A DNA stretch of 36,593 nucleotides from an uncultured bacterium (GCA_947175015.1 CAMWLE010000029.1:1-36593), one strand, 5' to 3'. Counted from the stretch's first letter, positions 8,380 to 19,979 are shown. A program made the numbers and translations. The notes: generated by a model from the sequence alone, not told the origin.

Positions 8380-8394
8380 AGCGAGGGTGATTGA

Positions 8395-8913
8395 ATGGCA
8401 GAGGCAAAATGGTATGTAGTCCATACCTATTCAGGATATGAAAATAAAGTCAAAGCCAATATTGAGAAGACGATTGAGAATAACAAGCACCTGGCAGAAC
8501 AGATCCTGGAAGTCAGGGTTCCGCTGCAGGATGTGGTGGAAATGAAAAATGGCGCCAGGAAGACTGTGCAGAAGAAGATGTTTCCTGGTTATGTGCTTCT
8601 CAATATGGAGATGAATGATGATACCTGGTATGTTGTCCGCAATACCCGCGGTGTGACAGGATTTGTAGGACCGGGAAGCAAGCCGGTGCCCTTGACGGAG
8701 GCAGAAATGAAGCCTCTGGGAATCAAGACCGAGAATATTTCCATAGATTTTGTGGAAGGGGACAGCATTGCGGTAGTGGCGGGTATCTGGAAGGATACAG
8801 TGGGTGTCGTACAGAAACTTGACTACAGCAAACAGACGGCTACCATCAATGTGGAACTGTTTGGCAGAGAAACCCCTGTGGAGATTAGTTTTGCAGAGGT
8901 CAGGAAGCTTTAG
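8395..8913 (+). CDS. nusG: Transcription termination/antitermination factor NusG
   Basis: 172 residues. The N-terminal NGN domain (KWYVVHTYSGYENKVK ... KMFPGYVLLNMEM ... VRNTRGVTGFVGPGSKPVPL) is followed by a linker and a C-terminal KOW domain (VEGDSIAVVAGIWKDTVGVV). Length and architecture are those of standard NusG, which binds RNA polymerase and links it to ribosomal S10 or Rho. The start has GAGGGTG upstream. Last gene of the rpmG-secE-nusG unit. Confidence 0.96.
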   Translation: MAEAKWYVVHTYSGYENKVKANIEKTIENNKHLAEQILEVRVPLQDVVEMKNGARKTVQKKMFPGYVLLNMEMNDDTWYVVRNTRGVTGFVGPGSKPVPLTEAEMKPLGIKTENISIDFVEGDSIAVVAGIWKDTVGVVQKLDYSKQTATINVELFGRETPVEISFAEVRKL

Positions 8914-9297
8914 CGTTATTGGTCACGGAAGTGAACAGTAACATTTCGGAAGAAGGTATTTCCCGCCCCGTAGGCGGTTAGAGATACATGTGTGTAAAAA
9001 TGAGTCCCGGGCCGTATTTGGCGTATGGAGAACAAGTACCTGAAGAGCGGTGGGGAGAACGGCATATTTTATGCACATAAAACGGCTGTTTGCAGTATGA
9101 TTGCAAACAGTAATAGTGGGAGCAGGCGGATGCGGAAAATGGAGCGAAGCCTGCGCCAAGTCACCGTACAGGTCAAATGCCTGGAATGAGCGGGCAAAGG
9201 ATATGCCGGCAGTGATTCATGTTTGCGGCAGACCGCATGCGCAATCCATGCCGGAGATTTGACGAGAACGGTATACCACATTATAGGAGGTGCCAAA
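8914..9297 (+). other. Long leader region upstream of rplK
   Basis: 384 bp with no convincing ORF. It contains a perfect 9-bp hairpin, CTGTTTGCA (9086-9094) and TGCAAACAG (9102-9110), and a second possible pairing between GCAGGC and GCCTGC around 9120-9160. The rplK Shine-Dalgarno AGGAGGT is at the end. No clear -35/-10 pair is visible. In other bacteria the rplK-rplA mRNA leader carries the L1 autoregulatory site, so a structured regulatory leader is plausible here but not shown. Confidence 0.5.
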
Positions 9298-9723
9298 ATG
9301 GCAAAGAAAGTAACAGGTTATATTAAATTGCAGATCCCGGCCGGCAAGGCAACACCGGCTCCGCCTGTAGGACCTGCACTTGGACAGCATGGTGTGAACA
9401 TTGTAGAGTTCACGAAGCAGTTCAATGCAAGGACAGCAGACAAGGGTGATATGATCATCCCGGTGGTGATCACTGTATACGCAGACAGAAGCTTCAGTTT
9501 CATTACGAAGACTCCCCCTGCAGCAGTGCTGTTGAAGAAGGCATGCAACCTGAAGTCAGGTTCTGCTGTGCCCAATAAGACAAAAGTGGCTACGATTTCC
9601 AAGGCAAAGATTCAGGAGATTGCCGAACTGAAAATGCCGGATTTGAATGCGGCAAGTCTTGAGGCTGCAATGAGCATGATCGCAGGAACGGCACGCAGTA
9701 TGGGAATTAAGGTGGAAGGATAA
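9298..9723 (+). CDS. rplK: 50S ribosomal protein L11
   Basis: 141 residues, the standard L11 length. It begins [20 protein letters not shown] and includes the Pro-rich [14 protein letters not shown] segment and the C-terminal rRNA-binding domain ([18 protein letters not shown]). A longer in-frame ORF starts at 9223, but AGGAGGT 5-11 nt before 9298 and homology set the start at 9298. It binds the GTPase-associated centre of 23S rRNA. It forms a unit with rplA. Confidence 0.96.
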   Translation: MAKKVTGYIKLQIPAGKATPAPPVGPALGQHGVNIVEFTKQFNARTADKGDMIIPVVITVYADRSFSFITKTPPAAVLLKKACNLKSGSAVPNKTKVATISKAKIQEIAELKMPDLNAASLEAAMSMIAGTARSMGIKVEG

Positions 9724-9769
9724 GGAGTTATGATTGGATGCCCGCTGGGACGGGCAGGGAGGTATAAGA

Positions 9770-10459
9770 ATGAAACATGGTAAGAAATATACCGAAGCGG
9801 CAAAGCAGGTAGACCGTACAGTGTTTTATGAGCCGGGTGATGCGATTGCTTTGGTTAAGAAAGTAGCTGCGGCAAAGTTCGATGAAACCGTGGAAGTGCA
9901 TATCAGAACCGGATGTGACGGACGGCATGCGGAACAGCAGATCCGCGGCGCGGTGGTATTGCCTAACGGTACAGGTAAAACCGTCAGAGTGCTGGTATTC
10001 GCCAAGGGTGATAAGGTAAATGAGGCAGAGGCTGCCGGGGCTGATTATGTGGGCGGTGAAGAACTGATTCCCAAGATTCAGAACGAAGGCTGGCTGGATT
10101 TTGATGTGGTGGTTGCAACGCCTGACATGATGGGTGTTGTGGGCCGTCTGGGTAAAACACTTGGTCCCAAGGGATTGATGCCCAACCCGAAGGCAGGTAC
10201 CGTAACCATGGATGTAACCAAGGCCATCAATGATATCAAGGCCGGTAAGATTGAATACAGACTTGACAAGACCAATATTATCCATGTGCCTGTGGGAAAG
10301 GTATCCTTTACGGAAGAGGCACTTCAGGAGAATTTCAACGCATTGATGGATGCGATTGTCAAGGCAAGACCCAGCGTATTAAAGGGTCAGTATCTCCGGA
10401 GCATTACATTGGCAAGCAGTATGGGGCCTGGCGTAAAGGTAAGTGTTGCGAAATATTAA
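9770..10459 (+). CDS. rplA: 50S ribosomal protein L1
   Basis: 229 residues, the normal L1 length, starting [16 protein letters not shown]. It includes the conserved [20 protein letters not shown] region and the C-terminal [16 protein letters not shown] at 9758-9764 fixes the start at 9770 rather than the upstream in-frame ATG at 9734. L1 forms the ribosomal stalk that handles E-site tRNA and is an mRNA-binding repressor in many bacteria. The rplJ promoter begins 4 bp after its stop. Confidence 0.96.
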   Translation: MKHGKKYTEAAKQVDRTVFYEPGDAIALVKKVAAAKFDETVEVHIRTGCDGRHAEQQIRGAVVLPNGTGKTVRVLVFAKGDKVNEAEAAGADYVGGEELIPKIQNEGWLDFDVVVATPDMMGVVGRLGKTLGPKGLMPNPKAGTVTMDVTKAINDIKAGKIEYRLDKTNIIHVPVGKVSFTEEALQENFNALMDAIVKARPSVLKGQYLRSITLASSMGPGVKVSVAKY

Positions 10460-10462
10460 TGC

Positions 10463-10491
10463 TTGACTTTTGCGGAAAGCTCTAGTATAAT
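10463..10491 (+). promoter_or_regulatory. Promoter of rplJ-rplL
   Basis: -35 TTGACT (10463-10468), 17-bp spacer, consensus -10 TATAAT (10486-10491), placed directly after the rplA stop and just before the L10 leader. Confidence 0.9.
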
Positions 10492-10503
10492 TTTAAAAGT
10501 TGT

Positions 10504-10612
10504 AATAAGCCGAAGACAGTAGGTGCCAAAAGCGTAAATCCTACCGAGGAGAAATGTTGCGAAAGCATATGTTTTGATGATTTCCCTCTGAGTCTTTGCT
10601 CAGAGGGTTTTT
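10504..10612 (+). ncRNA. Ribosomal protein L10 leader with attenuator
   Basis: The transcript from the promoter above begins with the signature of the L10 leader: AATAAGCCGAAGACAGTAGG, then GCGTAAATCCTACCGAGG, in which GTAGG pairs with CCTAC. This is the binding site for L10 or the L10(L12)4 complex. It is followed at 10584-10612 by a terminator hairpin, CCCTCTGAG/CTCAGAGGG with a T5 run. Excess L10 is expected to bind and favour termination, lowering rplJL expression. The family is well known in Firmicutes. Confidence 0.92.
10584..10612 (+). terminator. Attenuator hairpin of the L10 leader
   Basis: Perfect 9-bp stem CCCTCTGAG (10584-10592) / CTCAGAGGG (10599-10607), 6-nt loop, T5 tail, about 150 bp before rplJ. 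It must be read through for rplJL expression. Confidence 0.92.
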
Positions 10613-10759
10613 ATTCATGACAATAGAATCTTTGCAGTGTGTACATTCTATTGTTTCTCTGGTATGTTTTTCATTCGGTGAAGCGCTGCCGGGCAGGAAA
10701 GTAAAATGACATAAAATATCCGGCGGCACAGATACGAAATTAAAACAGGAGGTAAGAAA

Positions 10760-11299
10760 ATGGCAAAGGTTGAAGTAAAAAAGCCTATTGTAGATGAGAT
10801 TTCTGCCAATATCAAGGATGCGCAGTCTGTAGTTCTGGTAGATTACCGCGGACTGACTGTGGAGCAGGATACACAGCTTCGCAGGAATCTGCGTGAAGCA
10901 GGTATTATCTACAAAGTGTATAAGAATACCTATATGAACTTTGCGTTCAAGGGTACACAGTTTGAAAGCCTGTCACCATATCTGGAAGGTCCCAGCGCAG
11001 TTGCTATCTCTAATGATGATGCGACAGCTCCGGCAAGAGTGCTTTCCGAGTTCGCGAAGACAGCTGACAAGCTCGAGATCAAGGCCGGCGTGGTGGAAGG
11101 CACCATGTACGATGCGAAAGGAATGGCAACTATCGCAAGCATTCCTTCCAGGGAAGTGCTTCTTTCCAAGCTGCTTGGAAGTCTGCAGAGCCCTGTAACC
11201 AATTTTGCCCGCGTGATGAATCAGTTGGCAGAAAAAGGCGGCGCCGCTGCATGTGTCGGTGCAGAAGCATCGGCTGTGGAAGCTGCTCCTGCAGAATAA
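10760..11299 (+). CDS. rplJ: 50S ribosomal protein L10
   Basis: 179 residues, starting MAKVEVKKPIVDEISANIKD. The rRNA-binding N-terminal domain (VVLVDYRGLTVEQDTQLRR, YKVYKNTYMNFAF) is followed by a C-terminal helical region that binds L7/L12 dimers, ending in an Ala/Glu-rich tail. AGGAGGTAAG lies upstream of the start. It is controlled by the leader and attenuator just upstream and is followed by rplL after about 96 bp. Confidence 0.96.
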   Translation: MAKVEVKKPIVDEISANIKDAQSVVLVDYRGLTVEQDTQLRRNLREAGIIYKVYKNTYMNFAFKGTQFESLSPYLEGPSAVAISNDDATAPARVLSEFAKTADKLEIKAGVVEGTMYDAKGMATIASIPSREVLLSKLLGSLQSPVTNFARVMNQLAEKGGAAACVGAEASAVEAAPAE

Positions 11300-11395
11300 T
11301 GCGGATGTATGTGAAGGATAGCGCTGTAAAACGTAACACATTGTAAGAAATTCAGCAATGTGAAAAGCATAACAATGAAAATGGAGGATATAAAA

Positions 11396-11770
11396 ATGGC
11401 TAAATTAACAGCTCAGGAACTGATTGAAGCAATCAAAGAGATGACCGTGTTAGAGTTAAATGAACTTGTAAAGGCATGTGAAGAGGAATTTGGTGTATCC
11501 GCAGCAGCAGGTGTTGTGGTAGCACAGTCAGGCCCCGCAGCAGACCAGGCGGAAGAGAAGACTGAATTCGATGTAGAGCTGACCGATATAGGCGGTGAGA
11601 AGGTTAAGGTAATCAAGGTTGTTCGTGAAGTGACAGGTCTTGGCCTGAAGGAAGCAAAGGATACCGTTGAGGGTGCTCCTAAGGTAATCAAGGAGGGTGC
11701 TTCCAAGGATGAGGCTGAGGAAATCAAGAAGAAACTTGAGGAAGTTGGCGCTAAGGTTACATTGAAGTAA
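11396..11770 (+). CDS. rplL: 50S ribosomal protein L7/L12
   Basis: 124 residues. It has an N-terminal dimerisation helix region ([16 protein letters not shown]), an Ala-rich hinge, and the conserved C-terminal domain ([20 protein letters not shown]) that recruits translation factors. An in-frame start at 11360 is possible, but GGAGG 8 nt before 11396 and family length support the shorter form. Confidence 0.96.
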   Translation: MAKLTAQELIEAIKEMTVLELNELVKACEEEFGVSAAAGVVVAQSGPAADQAEEKTEFDVELTDIGGEKVKVIKVVREVTGLGLKEAKDTVEGAPKVIKEGASKDEAEEIKKKLEEVGAKVTLK

Positions 11771-11818
11771 GGATGAAATCCAAAGGGTGGGAAACTGTTG
11801 ATTGACGGTTGTCTGCCG

Positions 11819-11848
11819 ATTGTCCGCCATTTGCCGATGGCGGACAAT
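11819..11848 (+). other. Perfect 12-bp hairpin after rplL
   Basis: ATTGTCCGCCAT (11819-11830) and ATGGCGGACAAT (11837-11848) pair perfectly over a 6-nt loop. Only two further Ts follow, so by itself it is a poor terminator. It may be an mRNA 3' end stabiliser or part of a tandem terminator with the next hairpin. Confidence 0.6.
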
Positions 11849-11863
11849 TTAGGAGCGGGAAGG

Positions 11864-11889
11864 GGCTGTTTGTTTAAAACAGCCTTTTT
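11864..11889 (+). terminator. Intrinsic terminator between rplL and rpoB
   Basis: GGCTGTTT (11864-11871) pairs with AAACAGCC (11877-11884) over a 5-nt loop and is followed by T5. It separates the rplJL unit from the rpoB promoter 27 bp downstream. Confidence 0.85.
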
Positions 11890-11915
11890 CACGTTGTTTT
11901 TTGCAAAAAATCTGC

Positions 11916-11944
11916 TTGACCCTTTTCCCAATTTGTGTTAATAT
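11916..11944 (+). promoter_or_regulatory. Promoter of rpoB-rpoC
   Basis: -35 TTGACC (11916-11921), 17-bp spacer, -10 TAATAT (11939-11944), leaving a leader of about 170 nt before rpoB. Confidence 0.82.
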
Positions 11945-12123
11945 GGATAGTGCGTTATTGTGCAAAGTTATACCTATTTTTTGCGGAAGCGGGCGGGGTG
12001 GCAGATAAGGGGGCATAGATTTCCTGATACAATGATTGCCCACATCCGTATCAGAGGTATAAATATGTTGCTGGCCATGGAGTGAGCAGTAACATAAATA
12101 AGAAAGAACGGGGTGAAATGTCA

Positions 12124-15100
12124 ATGGAGAAAAACAGAATACGTCCAACTGCCGGTACAAAAGTTATGCGTATGAGTTATGCACGACAAAAAGAGGTATT
12201 GGAGATGCCGAATCTGATTGAAGTTCAAAAGGACTCATATCAGTGGTTCCTTGACGAGGGATTGAAGGAAGTTTTCGATGATATCTCTCCTATCGCTGAC
12301 TATAGCGGTTCTCTAAGCCTTGAATTTGTGGACTTTGAGCTGTGTAAGGACGATGTCAAATATTCTATTGAAGAATGCAAAGAGAGAGATGCCACTTATG
12401 CAGCACCTTTGACGGTAACGGTCCGCCTCTACAATAAAGAGAAGGAAGAGATCAGTGAACATAAGATTTTCATGGGCGATCTTCCTATGATGACAGAGAC
12501 GGGAACATTTGTGATCAATGGTGCGGAGCGTGTTATCGTAAGCCAGTTGGTGCGTTCTCCGGGCATTTACTATGCAATCGGACATGATAAGATTGGCAAG
12601 AGACTGTACTCCTGTACTGTCATCCCCAACCGCGGCGCATGGTTAGAATATGAGACGGATTCCAATGATGTCTTTTATGTGCGTGTTGACAGGACCCGTA
12701 AGGTGCCTGTAACGGTGTTGATACGTGCGCTGGGTATCGGTTCCAATGAAGAAATCAGAGAATTATTCGGTGATGAACCGAAGATAGAAGCGAGTTTTAC
12801 AAAAGACACTGCTGAGAACTATCAGGAGGGTCTGTTAGAGTTATATAAGAAAATCCGTCCTGGTGAGCCATTGAGTGTGGAGAGTGCGGAGAGCTTGATC
12901 AACGCCATGTTCTTCGATCCCCGCAGATATGACCTGGCCAAGGTGGGAAGATATAAATTCAATAAGAAACTGGCGCTCAGGAACAGAATCAGACATCAGA
13001 TTCTGGCGGCTGATGTGGTCGATCCTTCCACAGGTGAGGTGCTGGCTTCCCAGGGCGACAAGGTTACTGCGGAGCTGGCAGATACCATTCAGAATGCGGC
13101 GATTCCCTTTGTATATATTCAGACAGAGGAGAAGAATGTCAAAGTTCTCTCCAATATGATGGTGGATCTCACAACGTATGTGGATTGCAATCCCAGGGAT
13201 TTCGGCATCAGGGAGAAGGTGTATTATCCTTTGCTGGCGAAGATTCTGGAAGAGTTTTCTGATGACCCGGAGAAGCTGGCAGAAGCCATTAAGAAGAATG
13301 TTCATGAGCTGGTGCCGAAGCATGTTACCAAGGAAGATATCATTGCTTCCATCAATTATAATATGCATTTGGAATATGGACTTGGAAATGATGATGATAT
13401 TGACCATTTGGGCAACAGACGTATTCGTGCGGTGGGTGAGCTCCTTCAGAATCAGTATCGTATTGGTCTGTCCAGAATGGAGCGAGTGGTGCGCGAGCGT
13501 ATGACCACCCATGACACGGATGAAATATCACCCCAGTCCCTGATCAATATTAAGCCTGTGACTGCAGCAGTGAAGGAGTTCTTTGGTTCCTCTCAGTTGT
13601 CTCAGTTCATGGATCAGAATAATCCATTGGGTGAGTTGACACACAAAAGGCGTCTGTCCGCATTGGGACCGGGCGGTTTGTCCAGAGATCGTGCCGGATT
13701 TGAGGTGCGTGACGTGCATTATTCCCATTATGGAAGAATGTGTCCTATTGAGACGCCTGAAGGCCCTAACATTGGTTTGATCAACTCTCTTGCGAGCTAT
13801 GCAAGGATTAATGAATATGGATTTGTAGAGGCGCCATACAGGAAAATTGACAAAACAGATCCTAAGAATCCTGTGGTCACTGATGAAGTGGTGTATATGA
13901 CTGCGGATGAAGAAGATAATTTCCATGTGGCCCAGGCAAGTGAAGCCCTGGATGCGGAAGGACATTTTGTACGTACTACCGTTTCCGGCCGTTATAAGGA
14001 TGAAACATCCGAGTACCCTCGTGCCATGTTTGATTATATGGATGTGTCGCCCAGGATGGTATTTTCTGTGGCTACGGCTTTGATTCCGTTCCTGCAGAAT
14101 GATGATGCGAACCGAGCATTGATGGGGTCTAACATGCAGCGTCAGGCGGTGCCTCTTCTGACGACGGAAGCGCCTGTGGTGGGAACAGGTATGGAAGTGA
14201 AGGCAGCGGTGGACTCAGGTGTCTGTGTGGTGGCAAAGAAGCCGGGGACCATTGATTATGTATCCGCAAGCACCATCCGGATGACTTATGATGATGGGGA
14301 GAGGGCAGAATTTCATCTGACGAAGTTCTCCCGAAGCAACCAGTCTAACTGCTATAACCAGAAGCCTATTGTATTCAAAGGGGATCATGTGGAGGCAGGA
14401 GAGGTGATTGCTGATGGTCCGTCCACTGCCATGGGAGAGCTTGCACTCGGCAAGAATCCTTTGATCGGATTTATGACCTGGGAGGGTTATAATTACGAGG
14501 ATGCAGTGCTTTTGAGCGAGAGACTGGTGCAGGATGATGTGTATACATCTGTGCATATTGAAGAGTACGAGGCGGAAGCACGTGATACGAAGTTGGGACC
14601 GGAAGAAATTACCCGTGATGTTCCCGGTGTAGGTGATGATGCGCTGAAGGATCTGGACGACAGAGGTATCATACGTATCGGTGCGGAGGTACGTGCCGGT
14701 GATATACTGGTAGGTAAGGTGACACCCAAGGGGGAGACGGAGCTGACCGCGGAAGAGAGGCTGCTGCGTGCCATCTTTGGAGAGAAGGCAAGAGAGGTTC
14801 GTGATACCTCCCTGAAGGTGCCTCATGGAGAGTATGGTATTGTGGTGGATGCGAAAGTGTTTACCAGACAGAACAGCGACGAACTTTCTCCCGGTGTCAA
14901 TCAGGCTGTCCGTATCTACATTGCCCAGAAGAGGAAGATTTCCGTAGGCGACAAGATGGCAGGCCGTCACGGAAATAAGGGTGTGGTTTCCAGGGTATTG
15001 CCGGTGGAAGATATGCCTTATCTGCCCAATGGCCGTCCGCTGGATATTGTGCTGAATCCTCTGGGTGTGCCTTCCCGTATGAATATCGGGCAGGTGTTGG

Positions 15101-16002
15101 AGATTCATTTATCTCTGGCTGCCAGGGCGCTTGGTTTTAATGTGGCCACACCTGTGTTTGACGGTGCAAATGAAAATGATATTATGGATACCCTGGATCT
15201 GGCAAATGATTATGTCAATCTGGAGTGGGAAGAGTTCGAGGCAAAACACAAGGAAGAGCTGCTTCCGGAGGTTATGGAGTATCTGTATGAGAACAGAGAC
15301 CACAGAGAGGTGTGGAAGGGTGTGCCCATTTCCCGCGATGGTAAAGTGCGTTTGCGGGATGGCAGAACGGGAGAATATTTCGACAGTCCTGTTACCATTG
15401 GACACATGCATTACCTGAAGCTGCACCACCTTGTGGATGATAAAATACATGCCCGTTCTACAGGACCGTATTCTCTGGTGACCCAGCAGCCCTTAGGCGG
15501 TAAGGCACAATTCGGCGGACAACGTTTTGGAGAGATGGAAGTGTGGGCTTTGGAGGCATACGGCGCATCCTATACATTGCAGGAGATTCTGACTGTGAAA
15601 TCCGATGATGTGGTAGGCCGTGTCAAGACCTATGAAGCTATTATCAAAGGAGATAATATCCCTGAACCCGGTATTCCGGAATCCTTCAAGGTATTGCTGA
15701 AGGAATTGCAGGCGCTTGGATTGGATGTGCGGGTACTTCGTGAAGACCAGACCGAAGTTGAGATTGTGGAGTCCATCGATTACGGCGATATGGACTATCG
15801 CTATGAAATGGGAGACGACCGCAAGTATGATGATTACGATCAGGGGTCTCTTGGTGAGATGGGATATCAGGCAAAGGAATTCGATGAGGAAAGCGAAGAA
15901 CTGATTGATTCCGAGGATGAGGAAGAAGACTTTGATGACGTTGTATATGATGACGATGCGGAGCCTGAAATGGATGCAGTAGGATTCGAAGAGGAATTCT
16001 AA
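12124..16002 (+). CDS. rpoB: DNA-directed RNA polymerase subunit beta
   Basis: 1292 residues from ATG 12124, which has 8-nt spacing to GGGGTG; ATG 12118, two codons earlier, is too close to that site. The sequence is colinear with RpoB. The rifampicin-pocket region reads [20 protein letters not shown] then [20 protein letters not shown], with the Asp, His and Ser usually mutated in resistance all intact. [24 protein letters not shown] C-terminal sequence (as [18 protein letters not shown]) forms the interface with RpoC. A strongly acidic tail of about 60 residues extends the C-terminus ([20 protein letters not shown]). It is followed by rpoC after 26 bp. Confidence 0.98.
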   Translation: MEKNRIRPTAGTKVMRMSYARQKEVLEMPNLIEVQKDSYQWFLDEGLKEVFDDISPIADYSGSLSLEFVDFELCKDDVKYSIEECKERDATYAAPLTVTVRLYNKEKEEISEHKIFMGDLPMMTETGTFVINGAERVIVSQLVRSPGIYYAIGHDKIGKRLYSCTVIPNRGAWLEYETDSNDVFYVRVDRTRKVPVTVLIRALGIGSNEEIRELFGDEPKIEASFTKDTAENYQEGLLELYKKIRPGEPLSVESAESLINAMFFDPRRYDLAKVGRYKFNKKLALRNRIRHQILAADVVDPSTGEVLASQGDKVTAELADTIQNAAIPFVYIQTEEKNVKVLSNMMVDLTTYVDCNPRDFGIREKVYYPLLAKILEEFSDDPEKLAEAIKKNVHELVPKHVTKEDIIASINYNMHLEYGLGNDDDIDHLGNRRIRAVGELLQNQYRIGLSRMERVVRERMTTHDTDEISPQSLINIKPVTAAVKEFFGSSQLSQFMDQNNPLGELTHKRRLSALGPGGLSRDRAGFEVRDVHYSHYGRMCPIETPEGPNIGLINSLASYARINEYGFVEAPYRKIDKTDPKNPVVTDEVVYMTADEEDNFHVAQASEALDAEGHFVRTTVSGRYKDETSEYPRAMFDYMDVSPRMVFSVATALIPFLQNDDANRALMGSNMQRQAVPLLTTEAPVVGTGMEVKAAVDSGVCVVAKKPGTIDYVSASTIRMTYDDGERAEFHLTKFSRSNQSNCYNQKPIVFKGDHVEAGEVIADGPSTAMGELALGKNPLIGFMTWEGYNYEDAVLLSERLVQDDVYTSVHIEEYEAEARDTKLGPEEITRDVPGVGDDALKDLDDRGIIRIGAEVRAGDILVGKVTPKGETELTAEERLLRAIFGEKAREVRDTSLKVPHGEYGIVVDAKVFTRQNSDELSPGVNQAVRIYIAQKRKISVGDKMAGRHGNKGVVSRVLPVEDMPYLPNGRPLDIVLNPLGVPSRMNIGQVLEIHLSLAARALGFNVATPVFDGANENDIMDTLDLANDYVNLEWEEFEAKHKEELLPEVMEYLYENRDHREVWKGVPISRDGKVRLRDGRTGEYFDSPVTIGHMHYLKLHHLVDDKIHARSTGPYSLVTQQPLGGKAQFGGQRFGEMEVWALEAYGASYTLQEILTVKSDDVVGRVKTYEAIIKGDNIPEPGIPESFKVLLKELQALGLDVRVLREDQTEVEIVESIDYGDMDYRYEMGDDRKYDDYDQGSLGEMGYQAKEFDEESEELIDSEDEEEDFDDVVYDDDAEPEMDAVGFEEEF

Positions 16003-16028
16003 TAGAAAAGTAGAAGGGAGTTCCCAAA

Positions 16029-19000
16029 ATGGCAGAAACAAAAAATGAAGCGACAACTTATCAGCCCATGACATTTGATGCCATTAAGATTGGTTTGGCT
16101 TCACCCGATAAGATTCGCGAGTGGTCTCATGGTGAGGTAATGAAGCCGGAAACCATAAATTATAGGACATTGAAACCTGAAAGGGACGGATTATTCTGCG
16201 AGAAAATCTTTGGCCCCAGCAAGGACTGGGAGTGCCATTGTGGTAAATATAAGAAAATCCGGTATAAGGGTGTGGTCTGTGACAGGTGCGGCGTCGAAGT
16301 CACCAAAGCAAGTGTGCGTAGGGAGCGTATGGGACATATTGAGCTTGCGGCGCCTGTCTCCCATATCTGGTACTTCAAGGGTATTCCCAGCCGTATGGGT
16401 TTGATTCTGGATCTGTCTCCCAGGGTGCTGGAGAAGGTACTCTATTTTGCGTCTTATATTGTATTGGATGCAGGTGAAACAGGACTTGATTATAAACAGA
16501 TTCTCTCTGAAAAGGAATATCAGGATGCCAGAGAAACCTATGGAAATAAATTCCGGGTTGGCATGGGCGCTGAGGCGATCAAGGAATTGCTCCAGGCCAT
16601 TGACCTGGAGAAGGATGCGGAGGAATTGAAGGCAGGACTGCGGGATTCTTCCGGACAGAAAAGAGCCCGTATCATCAAGAGACTGGAAGTAATAGAGGCA
16701 TTCCGGGAATCGGGCAATAGGCCTGATTGGATGATTATGGATGTGATTCCGGTGATACCGCCGGATATCCGGCCCATGGTGCAGTTGGATGGCGGTCGTT
16801 TTGCCACTTCCGATTTGAATGATTTGTATAGAAGGATCATTAACAGAAATAATCGTTTGAAGAGATTGTTGGAGTTGGGCGCCCCCGATATTATTGTGCG
16901 CAATGAGAAGAGGATGTTGCAGGAGGCTGTGGATGCCTTGATTGACAATGGCAGAAGAGGCCGTCCTGTGACAGGCCCCGGTAACAGGGCTTTGAAGTCA
17001 TTGTCCGATATGTTAAAGGGTAAGTCCGGCCGTTTCCGCCAGAACCTGTTGGGTAAACGTGTGGACTATTCCGGACGTTCCGTTATTGTGGTGGGGCCGG
17101 AGCTGAAGATTTATCAATGCGGTCTGCCGAAAGAAATGGCGATTGAGTTGTTTAAACCTTTCGTGATGAAGGAGTTGGTGGCAAAGCAGATCAGCCAGAA
17201 TATTAAGAACGCCAAGAAATTGGTGGATAAAATGGATACCCAGGTGTGGGATGTGCTGGAAGAGGTAATCAAAGAGCATCCTGTTATGCTGAACCGCGCA
17301 CCTACACTGCACAGATTAGGCATTCAGGCATTTGAACCCATTCTGGTAGAGGGTAAGGCAATCAAACTGCATCCTCTGGTGTGTACGGCATTTAATGCGG
17401 ACTTCGACGGAGATCAGATGGCAGTGCATCTTCCGTTGTCCGTGGAGGCGCAGGCGGAATGCCGGTTCCTGCTGTTGTCTCCTAATAATCTGCTGAAACC
17501 TTCCGATGGCGGCCCTGTGGCGGTGCCTTCACAGGATATGGTGTTGGGTATCTATTATCTGACACAGGAGAGACCGGGTGCAATTGGTGAAGGAAAGTAC
17601 TTCAAGAGTGTCAATGAGGCAATTCTGGCCTATGAGAATAAGGCTTGTACGCTGCATTCCCGAATTAAGGTTCGTGTGTCCAAGACAAATGCGGCGGGTG
17701 AAGTGATTACAGGCATTGTGGAGTCTACGTTGGGACGCTTTATTTTCAACGAGATTTTACCGCAGGATCTGGGCTTTGTGGATAGAAGCATACCGGAGAA
17801 TTTCCTGATGCTGGAGGTTGATTTCCATGTAGAGAAGAAGGGATTAAAGCGGATTCTTGAAAAGGTTATCAATACCCATGGCGCATCCAGGACGGCGGAG
17901 GTTTTGGACGATGTAAAATCCATAGGCTATAAATATTCTACAAGGGCAGCTATGACCGTGTCCATTTCCGATATGACGGTGCCTGCTAAGAAGCCGGAAA
18001 TGCTGGAGGCAGCACAGGCAACCGTAGATAGGATTTCCGTAAACTTCCGTAGAGGTCTGATTACGGAGGAAGAGAGATATCGTGCCGTTGTGGAGACCTG
18101 GAATGAGACTGATAAGGAGCTGACGGAAGTATTGCTGTCAGGTCTGGATAAGTATAATAATATCTATATGATGGCTGATTCCGGTGCCCGTGGTTCCAAC
18201 CAGCAGATTAAGCAGTTAGCAGGTATGCGTGGATTGATGGCAGATACTACAGGCCGTACTATTGAACTTCCTATTAAGTCGAATTTCCGTGAGGGTCTGG
18301 ACGTGTTGGAGTACTTTATGTCTGCCCACGGCGCACGTAAAGGTTTGTCCGATACGGCATTGCGTACCGCTGACTCCGGTTATTTGACAAGGCGAATGGT
18401 GGATGTATCTCAGGAGCTTAGTATCCGTGAAGTAGACTGCTGTGAGGGCAGGAATGAGATTCCTGGTATGGTGGTTAAGGCCTTCATGGATGGGAAGGAA
18501 ACCATTGAAGTTCTGAAGGATAGAATCACAGGCAGGTATTCCTGTGAGGATATTTATGATAAAGACGGGAATATGATTGTAAAGCACAATCATATGATCA
18601 CGCCCAGCCGCGCAGCTAAGATTTTGAGTGTGGGTGTGGATGAAAAGGGTGAGCCCATTGAGGCTGTGAAAATTCGTACTATTTTGACCTGCCGTTCTCA
18701 TGTGGGTATCTGTGCAAAATGCTATGGAGCAAATATGGCAACCGGTGAGGCGGTACAGGTAGGTGAGGCAGTGGGTATCATTGCGGCACAGTCCATTGGT
18801 GAGCCGGGTACCCAGTTGACCATGAGAACGTTCCATACAGGCGGCGTGGCCGGTGATGATATTACCCAGGGTCTTCCCCGTGTGGAAGAGCTTTTCGAGG
18901 CCAGGAAGCCCAAGGGACTTGCTATTATCGCAGAATTCGGCGGCAAGGCGGAGCTGAGGGATACCAAGAAAAAGCGTGAGGTGGTCATTACCAATGAGGA

Positions 19001-19853
19001 AACCGGTGAATCCAAGGCGTATCTGATTCCTTATGGTTCCCGTATTAAGGTAATGGACGGTCAGATATTGGAAGCCGGCGATGAGCTGACAGAAGGTAGT
19101 GTGAATCCCCACGATTTGCTGAAAATCAAAGGGATTCGGGCGGTACAGGATTATATGCTTCGTGAGGTTCAGAGAGTGTATCGTCTGCAGGGTGTGGATA
19201 TTGCGGATAAGCATATTGAAGTGATTGTGCGCCAAATGTTGAAGAAGGTTCGTATTGAAACCAATGGTGATTCTGATTTCCTGCCGGGGACGTTGATTGA
19301 TGTGCTGGATTATGAGGACATGAATGAGGCGTTGTTGGCGGAAGGCAAAGAGCCTGCGGACGGAAAACAGGTGTTGCTGGGTATTACGAAGGCTGCACTT
19401 GCCACCAATTCCTTCTTGTCGGCGGCATCGTTCCAGGAAACTACCAAGGTATTGACGGAAGCAGCCATCAAGGGTAAAGTGGATAACCTGATCGGCTTGA
19501 AGGAGAACGTGATCATCGGTAAACTGATTCCTGTCGGTACCGGTATGAAGCGGTATCGCAGTACCAGACTGAACACGGATGAAGCAGCTTCTGCTGCGGA
19601 AGAAGTGATTTATTCCGGAGAGAATGTTGCGGAAGATTCTGTAAAGTCAGGGAGGATTGGCACAGAGACGGAAGAGGAATCCGGTTTTGACCTGTCAGGT
19701 GATATGGACTTGGATGAAGTAGATGATGACGAAATGTTAGACGATGTACAGGACTTGGATGAGGAAATGTCGGATGATATTCAGGACATGGATGAGGATG
19801 ACCCCGAGGTGGGGGCATTGGAGACAGTTGCCGCAGCGGATATAGTGGAATAG
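16029..19853 (+). CDS. rpoC: DNA-directed RNA polymerase subunit beta'
   Basis: 1274 residues. The N-terminal zinc ribbon is [20 protein letters not shown], the catalytic magnesium loop is [10 protein letters not shown], and the trigger-loop region is [19 protein letters not shown]. The second zinc site has [13 protein letters not shown]. The length fits Firmicutes beta'. The last ~60 residues are extremely acidic with a repeated [10 protein letters not shown] / [10 protein letters not shown] pattern, beyond the conserved core. The start is preceded by AGAAGGGAG. It is co-transcribed with rpoB and closed by the terminator at 19905-19979. Confidence 0.98.
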   Translation: MAETKNEATTYQPMTFDAIKIGLASPDKIREWSHGEVMKPETINYRTLKPERDGLFCEKIFGPSKDWECHCGKYKKIRYKGVVCDRCGVEVTKASVRRERMGHIELAAPVSHIWYFKGIPSRMGLILDLSPRVLEKVLYFASYIVLDAGETGLDYKQILSEKEYQDARETYGNKFRVGMGAEAIKELLQAIDLEKDAEELKAGLRDSSGQKRARIIKRLEVIEAFRESGNRPDWMIMDVIPVIPPDIRPMVQLDGGRFATSDLNDLYRRIINRNNRLKRLLELGAPDIIVRNEKRMLQEAVDALIDNGRRGRPVTGPGNRALKSLSDMLKGKSGRFRQNLLGKRVDYSGRSVIVVGPELKIYQCGLPKEMAIELFKPFVMKELVAKQISQNIKNAKKLVDKMDTQVWDVLEEVIKEHPVMLNRAPTLHRLGIQAFEPILVEGKAIKLHPLVCTAFNADFDGDQMAVHLPLSVEAQAECRFLLLSPNNLLKPSDGGPVAVPSQDMVLGIYYLTQERPGAIGEGKYFKSVNEAILAYENKACTLHSRIKVRVSKTNAAGEVITGIVESTLGRFIFNEILPQDLGFVDRSIPENFLMLEVDFHVEKKGLKRILEKVINTHGASRTAEVLDDVKSIGYKYSTRAAMTVSISDMTVPAKKPEMLEAAQATVDRISVNFRRGLITEEERYRAVVETWNETDKELTEVLLSGLDKYNNIYMMADSGARGSNQQIKQLAGMRGLMADTTGRTIELPIKSNFREGLDVLEYFMSAHGARKGLSDTALRTADSGYLTRRMVDVSQELSIREVDCCEGRNEIPGMVVKAFMDGKETIEVLKDRITGRYSCEDIYDKDGNMIVKHNHMITPSRAAKILSVGVDEKGEPIEAVKIRTILTCRSHVGICAKCYGANMATGEAVQVGEAVGIIAAQSIGEPGTQLTMRTFHTGGVAGDDITQGLPRVEELFEARKPKGLAIIAEFGGKAELRDTKKKREVVITNEETGESKAYLIPYGSRIKVMDGQILEAGDELTEGSVNPHDLLKIKGIRAVQDYMLREVQRVYRLQGVDIADKHIEVIVRQMLKKVRIETNGDSDFLPGTLIDVLDYEDMNEALLAEGKEPADGKQVLLGITKAALATNSFLSAASFQETTKVLTEAAIKGKVDNLIGLKENVIIGKLIPVGTGMKRYRSTRLNTDEAASAAEEVIYSGENVAEDSVKSGRIGTETEEESGFDLSGDMDLDEVDDDEMLDDVQDLDEEMSDDIQDMDEDDPEVGALETVAAADIVE

Positions 19854-19904
19854 GCAGTCATTCATAGTTCCATGATTGTATAAAAATTGACAGATTGGTC
19901 AAGG

Positions 19905-19979
19905 CGTGTCTGAAAATGAATTTCTTGGAAGTGAGTGGTGTATAGCTTGCAGAAATGAGTTTTCAGACACGTTTTTATT
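19905..19979 (+). terminator. Terminator of the rpoBC operon
   Basis: CGTGTCTGAAAA (19905-19916) pairs perfectly with TTTTCAGACACG (19960-19971), followed by T5ATTAT. The 43-nt loop can fold further through ATTTCT/AGAAAT. The long arms and U-tract make termination likely, separating rpoBC from the accessory region. Confidence 0.8.

Noticed and set aside
12313..19818. Many long minus-strand ORFs under rpoB and rpoC, up to 339 codons
   Set aside because: All lie antisense to conserved RNA polymerase genes, lack RBS and have compositions typical of shadow frames.
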